From the NCBI GenBank assembly GCA_947451935.1, contig CANGBH010000007.1, positions 1 to 63,322 of the forward strand: a DNA stretch of 63,322 nucleotides, written 5' to 3'. The notes beneath the pieces were generated by a model. That model was not told where the DNA came from and did no database searches. It was given only the letters and a program-made list of their open reading frames with translations. Each line of letters starts with the position of its first letter. Within the stretch, counting starts at the first letter, position 1. This document shows positions 53,026 through 62,125 of the stretch, in pieces. The stretch is from Chitinophagaceae bacterium (GTDB taxonomy: Bacteria > Bacteroidota > Bacteroidia > Chitinophagales > Chitinophagaceae). Both the position numbers and the translations under genes were made by a program.

Positions 53026-54165
53026 TTAGAGTATTCCTTTTGTTGTGGGTAATGAATCATTAAATGGGTCTTTTTTGACGGCCATTCGAATTGCTTTGGC
53101 GAAGGCTTTGAATATGGCTTCTATTTTATGATGTTCATTTTCTCCTTTACAGCTGATATTTATATTGGTCTTAGATGCATCAGAAAACGATTTAAAAAAA
53201 TGATATACCATTTCGGTCGGCATGTCTCCAACTTTTTCTCGATTCAATTCTACATCCCAAACAATCCAATTTCTACCCCCAAAATCAATAAGCACCTTTG
53301 CCTCTGCATCATCCATGGGTAATGCAAACCCATAACGCTCCATTCCTCGTTTATCAGATAATGCTAATGCCATCGCTTCTCCTAATGCAATACCTGTATC
53401 TTCAATAGTGTGGTGCTCATCGATGTGTAAATCGCCGTTGACTTTAATCGATAAATCCATATTGCCATGTTTTGCAATCTGTTCCAACATATGATCAAAG
53501 AACCCAAGTCCAGTGCTAATATCAGCCTTACCTTTGCCGTCTACATTCAATTCAATATCGATCTTAGTTTCATTGGTATGCCTAGAATGAACTACTTTTC
53601 GAAGGCCATTCTTTAAAAAATGAAAGATCTCTTCCCAACTGGTTGTTTCCAATGAAAGGTATTTTCTTGTCTCCGGATTAAGCGTATTCACATCAACATA
53701 CCCAACACCTTCATTATTATTCAACCAAATACAGCCAGCCCCAAGATTCTTAGCCAATTCGATATCCGTTACTCGATCGCCAATAACAAATGAACCAGCA
53801 AGGTCATAGTTCGGATTATTTAAATATTTACCCAACATCCCTACTCCAGGTTTACGATTTGGAGAATTATCTTCTGGTAAACTTGGATCGATGTATACTT
53901 CATGAAAATCAATGCCCTCCCCTTTAAATGTATCTACGATCAAATCATGTACGGGTTGAAAATCAGCATAAGGAAACATAGGCAATCCTAATCCATCTTG
54001 ATTGGTAACCATAGCAATTTCGAAATCAAATTCTTTGACAATTCGTGTTAGATATTGAAATACCCCAGGATAAAATTTCAACTTTGCAAAACTATCAATC
54101 TGAAATGTTGGCGGGGCTTCATATATAAGCGTTCCATCCCTGTCAATAAACAATACTTTTTTCAT
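53026..54165 (-). CDS. hisB: Bifunctional histidinol-phosphatase / imidazoleglycerol-phosphate dehydratase
   Basis: A 379-residue fusion. N-terminal HAD phosphatase (about 1-165) has FIDRDGTLIYEAPP and MVTNQDGL, then GSFVIGDRVTDIELAKNLGA. The C-terminal dehydratase (about 185-379) has FFDHMLEQIAKHGN, DEHHTIEDTGIALGEA and NEHHKIEAIFKAFAKAIR. The phosphatase zinc cluster of E. coli HisB (three Cys and one His in ICPHLPADECDCRKP) is replaced by IDPSLPEDNSPNRKP. All four ligands are gone. Last gene before the operon terminator. Both reactions belong to histidine biosynthesis steps 7 and 9. Confidence 0.96.
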   Translation of the reverse strand: MKKVLFIDRDGTLIYEAPPTFQIDSFAKLKFYPGVFQYLTRIVKEFDFEIAMVTNQDGLGLPMFPYADFQPVHDLIVDTFKGEGIDFHEVYIDPSLPEDNSPNRKPGVGMLGKYLNNPNYDLAGSFVIGDRVTDIELAKNLGAGCIWLNNNEGVGYVDVNTLNPETRKYLSLETTSWEEIFHFLKNGLRKVVHSRHTNETKIDIELNVDGKGKADISTGLGFFDHMLEQIAKHGNMDLSIKVNGDLHIDEHHTIEDTGIALGEAMALALSDKRGMERYGFALPMDDAEAKVLIDFGGRNWIVWDVELNREKVGDMPTEMVYHFFKSFSDASKTNINISCKGENEHHKIEAIFKAFAKAIRMAVKKDPFNDSLPTTKGIL

Positions 54166-54212
54166 TCTTTCTAATTTCGATTTATTATGCTGATTTTAAT
54201 TTTCTCTTGACG

Positions 54213-55262
54213 TTATCTAGGACAAGTTGAAATAGCCGAAAGCAACGACTCATTCTCCTTTTCCGTTCCCACTGTAATGCGCAAGCATTCCTCACAAAGC
54301 AATACATTGCTTCGGTCTCTGGCTACAATACCCAAGCCCAATAAATGATGATACATTTTTTTAGCATCACTAAACTGAACCAACAAGAAGTTGGCATCAG
54401 AAGGATATACTTTCTGTACTTGATCTAATTCCATCAAGTCAATCTCTAACTGCTTTCTTGCTTCCACTAAAAAAATAATCATATCATTCACCTGTCCAAT
54501 TTCATCTAAAGCCTCTAACGCCAATGTTTGAACAGGCTGACTAATATTATAAGGAGGCTTAACCTTATTCATATACCCTACAATTTCGGTAGAAGCAAAT
54601 GCCATGCCTAGTCGCAATGCAGCCAAGCCCCATGCCTTACTCAAGGTCTGCATAACAATCAGATTAGGATACTCTTTTAAATCCGAAACAAATGAACGCT
54701 GCCTTGAAAAATTTATATACGCTTCATCAATTACTACAATACCATCAAAATTATTAAGCACCATCTCTATATCAGCTCTGTTCAAGCTATTTCCAGATGG
54801 ATTATTCGGTGAACAAATCCAGATGATTTTAGTATTGATTTCAATAGCCTCTTCCAAAGCAGGTAAGTCCAATTGAAACTCCTTTGTCAACGGAACCCGT
54901 TTCAAATTAACATTATTGATGTTTGCGGATACTTCATACATGCCATATGTAGGGGGACAAATTATGACTTGATCCTGTCCAGGCTCACAAAAACAACGGT
55001 ATATAACATCAATGGCTTCATCGCTACCATGACCAATGAATATATTTTCAACGGGAACTTGTTTGATGCCAGATATTTTTTCTTTTACTTTCAATTGAAA
55101 AGGATCAGGATATCTATTGTACCATTTAAGTGTAGGAGAACCAATGGAGTTCTCGTTGGCATCAAGAAATATGCTAGCCTCACCCTTAAATTCATCTCGT
55201 GCCGTAGAGTATGGCTTAAGCAATTTTATATTTTTTCTTACTATCGAATCAAGATTAAACAT
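54213..55262 (-). CDS. hisC: Histidinol-phosphate aminotransferase
   Basis: A 349-residue PLP enzyme of fold type I. Sequence hallmarks are FLDANENSIGSP, FIGHGSDEAIDVIYRCFCEP and the PLP lysine in MQTLSKAWGLAALRLGM. SPNNPSGN and the NFSRQRSF area match subgroup I-beta. It is between hisD (12 bases) and hisB (47 bases). It transaminates imidazole acetol phosphate. Confidence 0.96.
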   Translation of the reverse strand: MFNLDSIVRKNIKLLKPYSTARDEFKGEASIFLDANENSIGSPTLKWYNRYPDPFQLKVKEKISGIKQVPVENIFIGHGSDEAIDVIYRCFCEPGQDQVIICPPTYGMYEVSANINNVNLKRVPLTKEFQLDLPALEEAIEINTKIIWICSPNNPSGNSLNRADIEMVLNNFDGIVVIDEAYINFSRQRSFVSDLKEYPNLIVMQTLSKAWGLAALRLGMAFASTEIVGYMNKVKPPYNISQPVQTLALEALDEIGQVNDMIIFLVEARKQLEIDLMELDQVQKVYPSDANFLLVQFSDAKKMYHHLLGLGIVARDRSNVLLCEECLRITVGTEKENESLLSAISTCPR

Positions 55263-55274
55263 GTCTACTAGTTC

Positions 55275-56555
55275 TTAATATTTATTGATGCGAATCTTTA
55301 CAGCATTTGCATGTGCATCCAAACCTTCTGCTTCTGCCATGGCTATGATTGTCTTACCGAGTTGCTTAATTCCATCTTCAGTAATGTGTTGAAAAGTAAC
55401 CTTTCGAACAAAACTATCACAACTAACTCCACTATAAGCTCTAGCATACCCATTCGTTGGAAGCGTATGATTTGTTCCACTGGCATAATCGCCTGCGCTC
55501 TCAGGTGTATAATGACCAAGAAAAACAGAGCCTGCATGTTCAACCTGCTCAGCTAAGTCTTGTGCATCATCACAAGCAATGATGAGATGCTCAGATGCAT
55601 AGGCATTTACAACTTCAAGACCCTCTTTAATATCGTTAACAAGGATAGCACGACTATGTGCTAAGGCTTCCATAGCAATATCTTTTCGCTCTAATAATTC
55701 AAGCTGGCGATTAATCGACTCAAGTGTTTTGTCAATGATTACGTTAGAGTTGCTGACTAAAATAACCTGTGAGTCTGGACCATGCTCCGCTTGAGATAAC
55801 AAATCAGCTGCAACAAAATCCGGATTAGCCGTTGAATCTGCCAATACACATACCTCGCTCGGACCAGCAGGCATATCAATCGCAACACCATCCATTTGCA
55901 CTAATTGCTTTGCAGTAGTTACATATTGATTTCCTGGCCCAAAAATTTTATCTACTTTGGAAATTGACTTAGTACCATATGCCATAGCCGCAATCGCTTG
56001 AGCACCTCCACAAAGGTGAATCTCCGTTATGCCTACTAATTTTGCTGCATATAAAATGGCGGGGTGAATAGTTCCTTCTTTTGATGGTGGCGTACACAAA
56101 ACGATCTCTTTACATCCAACAAGTTGTGCTGGGATGCCCAACATCAAAATAGTTGAAAACAAAGGAGCACTTCCGCCTGGTATGTAAAAACCAGCTCGGT
56201 GAATAGGCAATGATTTTCTCCAACAGTATACGCCTGGTGATGTTTCAATACGAGCAGAAACTTCTAGTTGACTGGCATGAAATTTTTTAATATTATCATA
56301 TGCCGATAACATGGCATCTTTAAGCTGTTGAGAAATCAACTTTTCAGCTTGAGCGATTTGTTTCTTCTTAATTAACGATGACTTTATAGGAGTCGAATCA
56401 AATCGTTTCGAGTAACGCCTTAATGCCCTATCCCCGTTTTTCTGAACTTCCGCAATGATTTTACCAACCTGCTTTACAAGCTGCTTATTGTCCATAACAG
56501 GCCTTTTAAGCAATTCTGCTATCTCTTCGGGTGATGGGTAATCAACTCTTTGCAT
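55275..56555 (-). CDS. hisD: Histidinol dehydrogenase
   Basis: A 426-residue NAD- and zinc-dependent enzyme for the last two steps of histidine synthesis. FGPGNQYVTTAKQLVQ, DMPAGPSEVCVLADSTANPD, DLLSQAEHGPDSQVILVS and the C-terminal SGTNHTLPTNGYARAYSGVS are family signatures, and the zinc ligands Gln/His lie in the LLSQAEHG segment. The start ATG has MQRVDYPSPEEIAELLKRP. Second gene of the operon. Confidence 0.97.
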   Translation of the reverse strand: MQRVDYPSPEEIAELLKRPVMDNKQLVKQVGKIIAEVQKNGDRALRRYSKRFDSTPIKSSLIKKKQIAQAEKLISQQLKDAMLSAYDNIKKFHASQLEVSARIETSPGVYCWRKSLPIHRAGFYIPGGSAPLFSTILMLGIPAQLVGCKEIVLCTPPSKEGTIHPAILYAAKLVGITEIHLCGGAQAIAAMAYGTKSISKVDKIFGPGNQYVTTAKQLVQMDGVAIDMPAGPSEVCVLADSTANPDFVAADLLSQAEHGPDSQVILVSNSNVIIDKTLESINRQLELLERKDIAMEALAHSRAILVNDIKEGLEVVNAYASEHLIIACDDAQDLAEQVEHAGSVFLGHYTPESAGDYASGTNHTLPTNGYARAYSGVSCDSFVRKVTFQHITEDGIKQLGKTIIAMAEAEGLDAHANAVKIRINKY

Positions 56556-56567
56556 AACAGGTTCTAT

Positions 56568-57434
56568 TTATAATATCATTTTTTCAATTGGAACAACCAA
56601 GATCCCCTCAGCACCTGCGGTCTTCAATTGTTCTATTTTATCCCAAAACTCTTCTTCACTTAATACGCAATGAACACTACTCCATCCACTTTCTGCTAAG
56701 GGAAGTACTGTTGGACTTCTCATCCCCGGTAATAAAGAAATGATTTTTTGTAATTGATCATTGGGTGCGTTCAAGAGTACATATTTACTTTTATTGGCTC
56801 TCTTTACTGATCTTATCCTAAACAATAATTTTTCAAGAATAGCCATGCGTTCTTGATCTAACTTGCTATTAGAAACCAATACTGCCTGAGAATCTAAAAT
56901 AGTTTCTACTTCTTTCAAGCCATTCATAAATAAGGTGCCTCCACTGCTCACCAAATCAGCTACCACATCAGCTAGGCCAATACCAGGAGCTATTTCCACA
57001 GAACCACTGATTTCATGAATAGAAGCTTCTATTGAATGCTTTTTAAGAAATTCCTTTACCAAGGTGGGATAACTCGTGGCAATTCTCTTTCCATGTAATG
57101 CAGCAACACTTGCATATTCCATATTTTTAGGAACAGCGATAGACAATCTGCATTTGCCAAAACCCAGCGATTCAACCAATTTCACTTTTCTCCCCTTTTC
57201 GCCCAATACATTTTGGCCAACAATACCGATATCGGCCACCCCATCTTCTACGTATTCTGGAATATCATCATCCCTTAAGAAAAAAACCTCCAACGGAAAG
57301 TTCTCAGAAACCGTTTTTAATCGATCCTTCACATTTCTAAGATCAATGCCACATTCTTTCAAGAGTTTTACCGAATCCTCATATAGTCGACCTGATTTCT
57401 GAACCGCTATCCTCAATACTGTCTTATTTTCCAT
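56568..57434 (-). CDS. hisG: ATP phosphoribosyltransferase, long form
   Basis: A 288-residue HisG, the committing step of histidine synthesis. LRIAVQKSGRLYEDSVKLLK and YVEDGVADIGIVGQNVL are the catalytic-domain hallmarks, followed by GIGLADVVADLVSSGGTLFM. The C-terminal 75 residues (ERMAILEKLLFRIRSVKRAN onward) are the ACT-like regulatory domain of long-form HisG, so HisZ is not needed. First gene of hisGDCB, controlled by the leader upstream. Confidence 0.97.
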   Translation of the reverse strand: MENKTVLRIAVQKSGRLYEDSVKLLKECGIDLRNVKDRLKTVSENFPLEVFFLRDDDIPEYVEDGVADIGIVGQNVLGEKGRKVKLVESLGFGKCRLSIAVPKNMEYASVAALHGKRIATSYPTLVKEFLKKHSIEASIHEISGSVEIAPGIGLADVVADLVSSGGTLFMNGLKEVETILDSQAVLVSNSKLDQERMAILEKLLFRIRSVKRANKSKYVLLNAPNDQLQKIISLLPGMRSPTVLPLAESGWSSVHCVLSEEEFWDKIEQLKTAGAEGILVVPIEKMIL

Positions 57435-57455
57435 ATACCTTAAATTGAATAAAAT

Positions 57456-57480
57456 AAAAAAGGCTTACCCTTGGCAAGCC
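57456..57480 (-). terminator. Attenuator terminator upstream of hisG
   Basis: On the minus strand GGCTTGCC-AAG-GGTAAGCC-TTTTTT. The 8-bp stem has one G-U pair. It lies 28 bases after the leader stop codon and before hisG. The loop and 3' arm contain CCAAGG, complementary to CCTTGG just after the leader stop, which allows a competing antiterminator fold. Confidence 0.85.
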
Positions 57481-57507
57481 CGAATTATAGTAACATAACA
57501 CCAAGGC

Positions 57508-57555
57508 CTACCTAGTTTGTAAGAAATGATGATGAATATGTGTATTTGTGATCAT
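57508..57555 (-). CDS. his operon leader peptide (15 residues, 4 His)
   Basis: MITNTHIHHHFLQTR ending in TAG. It has four His codons (CAT), three in a row, at 57526-57540 with one Ile interruption. The codons lie a suitable distance ahead of the CCTTGG element (57501-57506), so a ribosome stalled there leaves it free, whereas one at the stop codon covers it. The consensus promoter ends at 57560 only five bases before the ATG, so the message may be leaderless. The peptide exists only for control, as in classical attenuation. Confidence 0.85.
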   Translation of the reverse strand: MITNTHIHHHFLQTR

Positions 57556-57559
57556 AGCA

Positions 57560-57591
57560 CAAATTTAACCATCAAAAACATTATCGCCAAA
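57560..57591 (-). promoter_or_regulatory. Consensus promoter of the his leader
   Basis: Minus-strand TTTG (57591-57588), 20 bases, TAAATTTG (57567-57560). This is a full match of the Bacteroidota -33/-7 consensus (TTTG N19-21 TAnnTTTG). The start of transcription would fall at or within two bases of the leader ATG at 57555. Confidence 0.75.
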
Positions 57592-57675
57592 AAACCTTCA
57601 TAATTTATCAAATGAGGTTAATTTCGACCCGAATTCTTGTTTTTATTGAATTCCTTTTACTTCAAACAAATGGCC

Positions 57676-59649
57676 ATGATAAAATCTTTTTCCAGATTCG
57701 GGACACAGATAATCCTTCTCATTTTATTGTCTACATCAATGTTAATGGCACAACCAGAAAGATGGCAACAACGTGTAAACTATAAAATGGACGTCAAAGT
57801 TGATGCCATGGCTAACCAATTTTCTGGAAAACAACGATTGGAATACTGGAATAACTCACCAGATACCCTAAAAGTGCTCTACTACCACTTATATTGGAAT
57901 GCATTTCAACCAGGTAGCATGATGGATCAACGCAGTATTGAAATGGGTAAAAAACTGATTCGTGGTCGCGCTGATTGGGATGCTAGAGTTCAAGATAGAA
58001 TTTCCAAATTAACCCCATCTGAAATTGGCTATCAAAATATCCATAATCTAAAGGTTAATGGTATAACACAAAAGACTACCCTATTTGAAACAATTTTAAA
58101 GGTAGACCTTTCAAAACCGATCTTACCTAAAACAAAAGCAACGATAGAACTAGATTTTGAAGCACAAGTACCTGTTCAGGTGAGGAGAAGCGGTCGGAAC
58201 AATGCAGAAGGGGTAACATTTAGTATGGCTCAATGGTATCCTAAATTATGTGAATACGACTATCAAGGATGGCATCCTACACCCTATGTTGCTCGTGAAT
58301 TTTATGGCATTTGGGGTGATTATGAAGTTAATATAACCATCGACAAAAAATATGTCATTGGAGGAACTGGATACCTACAAAATCCACAAGAAATTGGACA
58401 TGGATATGAGAAATTTTCAAGCGTTCCCTTTAAAGAATCATCCGATAAATTGATCACATGGAAATTCAAAGCCCCTAATGTGCATGATTTTGTTTGGGCT
58501 GCAGATCCAAACTATATTCATAATTCAGTAGCTGTAAGAAAAGGATTAGTCTTGCATTCATTTTATAAAATTGATACAGCCTCTCTTACAAAGCAATTCA
58601 ATAATATGTATGCGAAGCCAAAAACCACAGAAAACTTAACCGCATATAATAATAAGGCTGCTAATAACTTAGCATCATTCATTAGTAAATATAAACAAGA
58701 ATGGGATAGTGTGTTAAGCGTTGCTGCAAAAGCATTACCCTTCATTGAAAAAACATTCGGAGAATATCCATACAAACAATATTCATTTATTCAAGGTGGA
58801 GATGGCGGCATGGAATATCCCATGGCTACATTATTAAAAGGAGCTGGCAATGGTGTTGTATTACATGAATGGATGCATACATGGTATCAAATGATCTTGG
58901 CAACCAATGAGTCACTCTACCCATGGATGGATGAAGGCTTCACCAGCTATGCTGAATCCAGGGTCAACAATTGGTTAAATGGTGACGTAGATTCATTCCC
59001 ACATAAATCTTCGTTTGATTCGTATATCATGCTTTCAAAAAGTGAATTGAATGAACCTCTAACTACACACTCAGATCATTATAGTTCCAACACGGCTTAT
59101 AGCATAAACTCCTATTCTAAAGGTGAAGTTTTTCTAGAGCAACTAGGCTATATAGTTGGCGCTTCCACTAGAGATAGTATTTTAATGGATTACTATAATA
59201 CCTGGAAATTCAAACACCCCAATGTAATTGACTTCATTCGCATTGCTGAAAAAAGAAGTGAATTGCAATTAGATTGGTATAAAGATTTCTATGTAAATAC
59301 AAACAAGACAATTGATTATGGAATTGATAGCCTCTGGGATGAAGGTGGTAAAATGAAAATTCGATTAAGAAATGTTGGAACAATGCCAATGCCAGTCGAC
59401 CTTGAATTAACATTTAGAGACGGAAGTAAAGAGCAAGTATATATTCCTCAATACCTCATGTTTGGAAGTAAAGAAAATGAAAATCCTTCTTTGAAACGAA
59501 CTGTTGGAGAACCCTGGAAATGGACTCACCCTACGTATACAATTGAGGTTGATCACAAACTGTTCGACTTAAAACGGATTGAAATAGATCCACTACAAAG
59601 GACAGCAGACATTGAACGAAAGAATAACATGCTTGAATTGAAATGGTAA
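57676..59649 (+). CDS. Secreted M1-family metallopeptidase
   Basis: A 657-residue aminopeptidase-like protein from ATG 57676 (MIKSFSRFGTQIILLILLST), with signal peptide to about residue 26. Starts upstream (57670, or TTG 57637) add hydrophilic residues. The zinc site is VVLHEWMHTWYQ with the second Glu in PWMDEGFTSYAESRV, so HExxH-x18-E is intact. The exopeptidase motif GAMEN is replaced by the close GGMEYPM. N-terminal beta domain contains RLEYWNNSPDTLKVLYYHLY. Likely periplasmic or surface aminopeptidase. A partly matching TAATTTCG box lies about 54 bases before the ATG. Confidence 0.94.
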   Translation: MIKSFSRFGTQIILLILLSTSMLMAQPERWQQRVNYKMDVKVDAMANQFSGKQRLEYWNNSPDTLKVLYYHLYWNAFQPGSMMDQRSIEMGKKLIRGRADWDARVQDRISKLTPSEIGYQNIHNLKVNGITQKTTLFETILKVDLSKPILPKTKATIELDFEAQVPVQVRRSGRNNAEGVTFSMAQWYPKLCEYDYQGWHPTPYVAREFYGIWGDYEVNITIDKKYVIGGTGYLQNPQEIGHGYEKFSSVPFKESSDKLITWKFKAPNVHDFVWAADPNYIHNSVAVRKGLVLHSFYKIDTASLTKQFNNMYAKPKTTENLTAYNNKAANNLASFISKYKQEWDSVLSVAAKALPFIEKTFGEYPYKQYSFIQGGDGGMEYPMATLLKGAGNGVVLHEWMHTWYQMILATNESLYPWMDEGFTSYAESRVNNWLNGDVDSFPHKSSFDSYIMLSKSELNEPLTTHSDHYSSNTAYSINSYSKGEVFLEQLGYIVGASTRDSILMDYYNTWKFKHPNVIDFIRIAEKRSELQLDWYKDFYVNTNKTIDYGIDSLWDEGGKMKIRLRNVGTMPMPVDLELTFRDGSKEQVYIPQYLMFGSKENENPSLKRTVGEPWKWTHPTYTIEVDHKLFDLKRIEIDPLQRTADIERKNNMLELKW

Positions 59650-59663
59650 ATTGCCGCAGGGCC

Positions 59664-61901
59664 TTACCCTTCAAATCCAGTGAATTTGATCTTTAGGTTC
59701 TCAAATAACTCTACCAGTTGTGCATATAATAATTGCAGTTCAGCTTCTGTTTTAACAATACTATCATCCTCAATTTCTTTCATTAATGCATCATACCCAT
59801 TAATGCCAATAGATTTAATCATTACTTTCTCGCGATGGACGATTCGCTTTGCTCTAACCCAATCTTTAGATAATAAAGATTCTTTCCAACCTACTAGTGC
59901 ATATTCAATTTCCTCCAATAAGTATTCAAGCATTCTAGAAAATTGAGCAGGATCTTTTCCTGCCATTTCGAAAATACTCGATACAATCCGCTTATGAATT
60001 GAATTATAGTACTTGTCTTTTACAGAACCATGATCAAAGAAATCACATAGCCGATGTTGTAACGTCTTTTGATCTATAGGCTTGGTAATGCAATCAGAAA
60101 ACCCAAGATTTAAAATATGATTCACTTCAGACTTAAATGCTGATGCCGTTAGTGCGATAACGGGTATGGTATCTCCATATTTTTTTTTGATGGCTACCAA
60201 TGCTTCTGTTCCATCCATAACAGGCATTTGTATATCCATTAAAATGAGATCATATTTAGCATCTTCAATTTTAATTAAGGCTTCTGCACCATTAACAGCT
60301 TCATCAACAATAACTGCTAGATTGGTGAGCATCATTTTGAAAACGAACCGATTAAGTTCATTATCCTCAACCAATAAAATATGTTTTCCTTGAATTAAAG
60401 TACAATCGTCGTATGTTGATTTTTGAGTCAACAATGCCTCTGTCGCTACTTGTTCAAATGGAATAGAAACAATTACTTTAGTTCCCAATCCTTTGATACT
60501 CTCAATATTGATTTCGCCTCCCAAAAGATTAACTATTCGCTTAGTAATAGCCAATCCCAATCCTGTTCCCGTTTTCTTATGGTGACTTTTTGAGTTATGC
60601 TCCTGATAAAATTCTTCAAAAATATGCTTAATGGAATCTTCAGAAATACCTATTCCAGAATCTTCACAGATGAATTGAACTACCTGCTTATGTTCATCGG
60701 TACTCTTTAATTTAATCGTAAGTTTTACATACCCTTTATCTGTATAGGTGATAGCGTTCCCTATAATATTTATCAAAATTTGTCGAATACGTACTTCATC
60801 AGAATAAAGATGGGCATTAATTATGGGATCATACTCCGTAATCATCTGAATACCTTTTTCCTTAGCCTTAGGATTTAAAATATTTTCAACACTTAGTTTA
60901 ATCTGCTCAAGATTTATGACTTCTTTTTCAATCGTCATTTTGCCAGCCTCAATTTTAGATAGATCAAGTATGTCGTTTATAATACCTAACAAGTTTTTAG
61001 CAGAATCTGTGATGTTTTTTACAAAAAAAACTTGTTGCTCAGATAATGGGGTGAATGATAGCTGTTCAGAAAGTCCCAGAATAGCATTCATTGGTGTTCG
61101 GATCTCATGACTCATGTTGGATAAAAAGCCAGATTTGGCCTTTTCCGATTCCATTGCCCTATTCCTAGCCTCCACTAGACTCATCTGCAATTGCCTTGTT
61201 TGAGTAATATCGGCACAACTCCAAAGCTGTCCTTTAAATGATCCATTGATATAAATGGGTACATAATCGCGAGATAGTAATCGTCCGTCGGAGAAGTAAA
61301 CTTCATCCCCTAATATTGAATCTTTTTCACCTAGTTTTTGATAAAAATGCAACCCTTGTTCTGCTTGCTTAAACAAATAGCTTGAATCAGAAATTCGTTT
61401 AATAAAATCTGCACCAATTAAATTCTCAGGTTCAACTACAATATTAAAAATTGTACAAAATTGTTTGTTAACAAAAATGATGGTACGATTTTCATCTTCC
61501 AACAAAATCCCCTTACCAAGGTTATCCATCAAATAAGCTATTCGAGAAGAATTAAGCTGAAATGGATGCTGCTGACAAATACAAATGAGGTTATCGTCTG
61601 GTATTTTAGTCAGCGATATATGTTTCCGTATTGTCTTTTCTTCCCTAGTGAGCAGAATGGCCTCTCCCGTCCAACTGCCTTTTTCCAAAACAAGTGGTAG
61701 TATATTATTTTGAAGTTGTTCTGCGTATTCTGGAGAAAATGTGGTTGTCCAGGGCTTGCCAAGGATCTCATCAGGACGTTCATGCCCTAGAAACAAGGTA
61801 TATGGCTCATTTAAATAATAATATTTGCCTTGTTTATTGATCAAGGCAACGCCATCGATGTATAATTCCTCGTTATTGTTGATTAGGTTGGTGTTTAACA
61901 T
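59664..61901 (-). CDS. Hybrid sensor histidine kinase with PAS, receiver and Hpt-like end
   Basis: A 745-residue soluble protein. Two PAS-like domains come first (about 12-105 and 120-235, second ending GQLWSCADITQTRQ). The HisKA phospho-acceptor is His265 in SNMSHEIRTPMNAIL. The ATPase domain has N382 (NIIGNAITYT), EDSGIGIS and GTGLGLAITKR. The receiver domain (505-625) has phospho-acceptor Asp556 in LILMDIQMPVMDG. The C-terminal helical domain has KRIVHREKVMIKSIG with His689, as in Bacteroidota Hpt domains. No transmembrane helix is seen, so it senses a cytoplasmic signal. The neighbouring AraC gene is on the same strand upstream. Confidence 0.93.
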   Translation of the reverse strand: MLNTNLINNNEELYIDGVALINKQGKYYYLNEPYTLFLGHERPDEILGKPWTTTFSPEYAEQLQNNILPLVLEKGSWTGEAILLTREEKTIRKHISLTKIPDDNLICICQQHPFQLNSSRIAYLMDNLGKGILLEDENRTIIFVNKQFCTIFNIVVEPENLIGADFIKRISDSSYLFKQAEQGLHFYQKLGEKDSILGDEVYFSDGRLLSRDYVPIYINGSFKGQLWSCADITQTRQLQMSLVEARNRAMESEKAKSGFLSNMSHEIRTPMNAILGLSEQLSFTPLSEQQVFFVKNITDSAKNLLGIINDILDLSKIEAGKMTIEKEVINLEQIKLSVENILNPKAKEKGIQMITEYDPIINAHLYSDEVRIRQILINIIGNAITYTDKGYVKLTIKLKSTDEHKQVVQFICEDSGIGISEDSIKHIFEEFYQEHNSKSHHKKTGTGLGLAITKRIVNLLGGEINIESIKGLGTKVIVSIPFEQVATEALLTQKSTYDDCTLIQGKHILLVEDNELNRFVFKMMLTNLAVIVDEAVNGAEALIKIEDAKYDLILMDIQMPVMDGTEALVAIKKKYGDTIPVIALTASAFKSEVNHILNLGFSDCITKPIDQKTLQHRLCDFFDHGSVKDKYYNSIHKRIVSSIFEMAGKDPAQFSRMLEYLLEEIEYALVGWKESLLSKDWVRAKRIVHREKVMIKSIGINGYDALMKEIEDDSIVKTEAELQLLYAQLVELFENLKIKFTGFEG

Positions 61902-61943
61902 AAGAATACTTAAATGAAAATAGCTTAAACAAAAGCAAAAATT

Positions 61944-61959
61944 AGCGTATATATACGCT
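61944..61959. promoter_or_regulatory. 16-bp palindrome upstream of the kinase gene
   Basis: AGCGTATATATACGCT, perfect palindrome, in the 224-base gap between the kinase and AraC genes. On the minus strand AATTTTTG follows, so it could be a terminator of the AraC transcript or an operator for the kinase gene. Confidence 0.5.
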
Positions 61960-62057
61960 GAAAAAATGCTTTTTTCGTGATTACTACGAACTAGTTACAC
62001 GAATAGCAAGGATACAACTAATAAAAAGCAAACCCCATGTTTAGGTAGATGAGATCG

Positions 62058-62083
62058 AGCTGAAAGGATGAATTATTTCAGCT
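62058..62083. repeat. Inverted repeat AGCTGAAA-N10-TTTCAGCT
   Basis: Eight-bp arms separated by 10 bases, 43 bases downstream of the AraC stop. No U-run. Possible RNA 3'-end structure or protein-binding site. Confidence 0.45.
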
Positions 62084-62125
62084 TAATACCATATAATACA
62101 ATAGTAAGATAAATGTAACCATCTA

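Noticed and set aside
57637-57675. Upstream TTG/ATG starts of the M1 peptidase
   Set aside because: They add residues in front of a well-formed signal peptide; ATG 57676 is the most natural start.
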